DNA of 6,276 nt from an uncultured Solirubrobacter sp. Its GTDB lineage: Bacteria; Actinomycetota; Thermoleophilia; Solirubrobacterales; Solirubrobacteraceae. Positions 6,042 through 6,276 of the stretch are shown piece after piece (position 1 is the first letter of the stretch; each line of letters begins with the position of its first letter). The DNA lies in contig CALMNS010000363.1 of NCBI GenBank assembly GCA_937871635.1, forward strand, positions 1-6,276. The letters run 5' to 3'. The translations under genes and the position numbers were made by a program. The notes under the pieces are model-generated. The model worked only from the letters and a program-made list of their open reading frames with translations, did no database searches and was not told where the DNA came from.

Positions 6042-6129
6042 ACTTTAGGTTTGGCTAAGCCCGAGATTCGGCGTAGCAGAGCGAAGTCGAGCGGTCAAGC
6101 CGGGCCGGCCGCCGTCCGCCGTCCGTCGA
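6042..6129. other. radA-disA spacer
   Basis: An 88-nt gap between the probable radA stop and the longer disA frame. The half next to radA is very GC-rich and contains a two-copy GCCGTCC repeat (6111-6124). The half next to disA is AT-richer and leads into the extended -10 box. I see no hairpin with a U-tract, no RNA gene and no small ORF with a ribosome binding site. Confidence 0.6.
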
Positions 6130-6276
6130 CTACGCCGCCTTCGGCCGGGCGCCCGGGAGCACGCGGCCCACGGCGCCGCGGACCGTCCCGGCCTCGGGGC
6201 CGATGACCGGCTCGAGGCCGAACTTGGCCGACTCGGCCCGGCGGCGGTCGGCGTGGGCGACCGAGCGCAGCTCGCC
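6130..6276 (-). CDS. radA: Probable RadA (DNA repair protein) C-terminal end, partial
   Basis: The last 48 codons of a minus-strand gene that enters from the right edge of the window; the stop is TAG at 6130-6132. The peptide begins GELRSVAHADRRRAESAKFG and continues LEPVIGPEAG, ending in a basic GARPKAA tail. GELR followed by a conserved helix of the form xxRRxxEAxKxG resembles the Lon-protease-like C-terminal domain of RadA/Sms, the RecA-like helicase that helps branch migration in recombination. The position immediately upstream of disA fits the radA-disA order seen in other Actinobacteria and Firmicutes. The ATPase and zinc-finger parts lie outside the window, so the assignment rests on this short match plus synteny. 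Confidence 0.72.
   Translation of the reverse strand, partial: GELRSVAHADRRRAESAKFGLEPVIGPEAGTVRGAVGRVLPGARPKAA

Noticed and set aside
6070..6098. TTGACC (6093-6098, minus strand) as a -35 box for disA
   Set aside because: The hexamer 17 nt downstream is TACGCC, a poor -10, and the motif is too far from the TAGAAT box to pair with it.
6111..6124. Tandem GCCGTCC repeat, considered as a regulatory repeat
   Set aside because: It has only two 7-bp copies in GC-rich DNA next to a stop codon, which is within chance expectation.
1..6276. Mobile element, phage remnant, defence system or CRISPR array
   Set aside because: There is no transposase, integrase, nuclease, toxin pair, tRNA, terminal repeat or regular repeat array; all coding space is explained by housekeeping and small regulator-target genes.

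Overview
This 6.3 kb window is very GC-rich bacterial DNA, densely packed with genes and with almost no intergenic space. The gene order radA-disA-carD-ispD-(PHP)-ispF on the minus strand, together with the GC content and the actinobacterial-type CarD, IspD/IspF and PHP proteins, suggests an Actinomycetota chromosome. My best guess is class Thermoleophilia (Solirubrobacterales-like); this is inference, not proof. Nothing in the window looks mobile: there is no transposase, integrase, tRNA, CRISPR array or compositional break.

Right to left, which is the transcription direction of the main cluster: the last 48 codons of a probable radA (6130-6276); a spacer with a probable extended -10 promoter; disA, diadenylate cyclase (4915-6024); carD, an RNA-polymerase-binding transcription regulator (4296-4898); ispD (3630-4286); a PHP-domain phosphoesterase of the histidinol-phosphatase type (2791-3618); and ispF (2333-2794). 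From disA to ispF the gaps are 16 nt or less, or the genes overlap by 4 nt, so this is very likely one operon. It combines DNA-integrity/c-di-AMP signalling, control of transcription initiation, and two steps of the MEP isoprenoid pathway. The PHP gene is the odd member.

The left part holds two small modules. An RhtA-like EamA amino-acid exporter (1483-2415, plus strand) diverges from an Lrp/AsnC regulator (920-1420, minus strand), with an inverted repeat in the shared upstream region. The exporter converges on ispF, and the two genes overlap by 83 bp at their 3' ends. Next, an ArsR-family repressor and an AHSA1/SRPBCC protein form a two-gene minus-strand operon with an ATGA overlap, driven by a clear TTGACA/CATACT promoter that carries a perfect dyad.

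The most unusual observation is the start of carD. A strong Shine-Dalgarno sequence points to an AUC codon, and no ATG, GTG, TTG or CTG is available in frame nearby. Two genes (arsR and disA) look as if they are transcribed as leaderless mRNAs. I found no convincing undescribed multi-gene system; the rest is recognisable housekeeping and small regulator-target modules.
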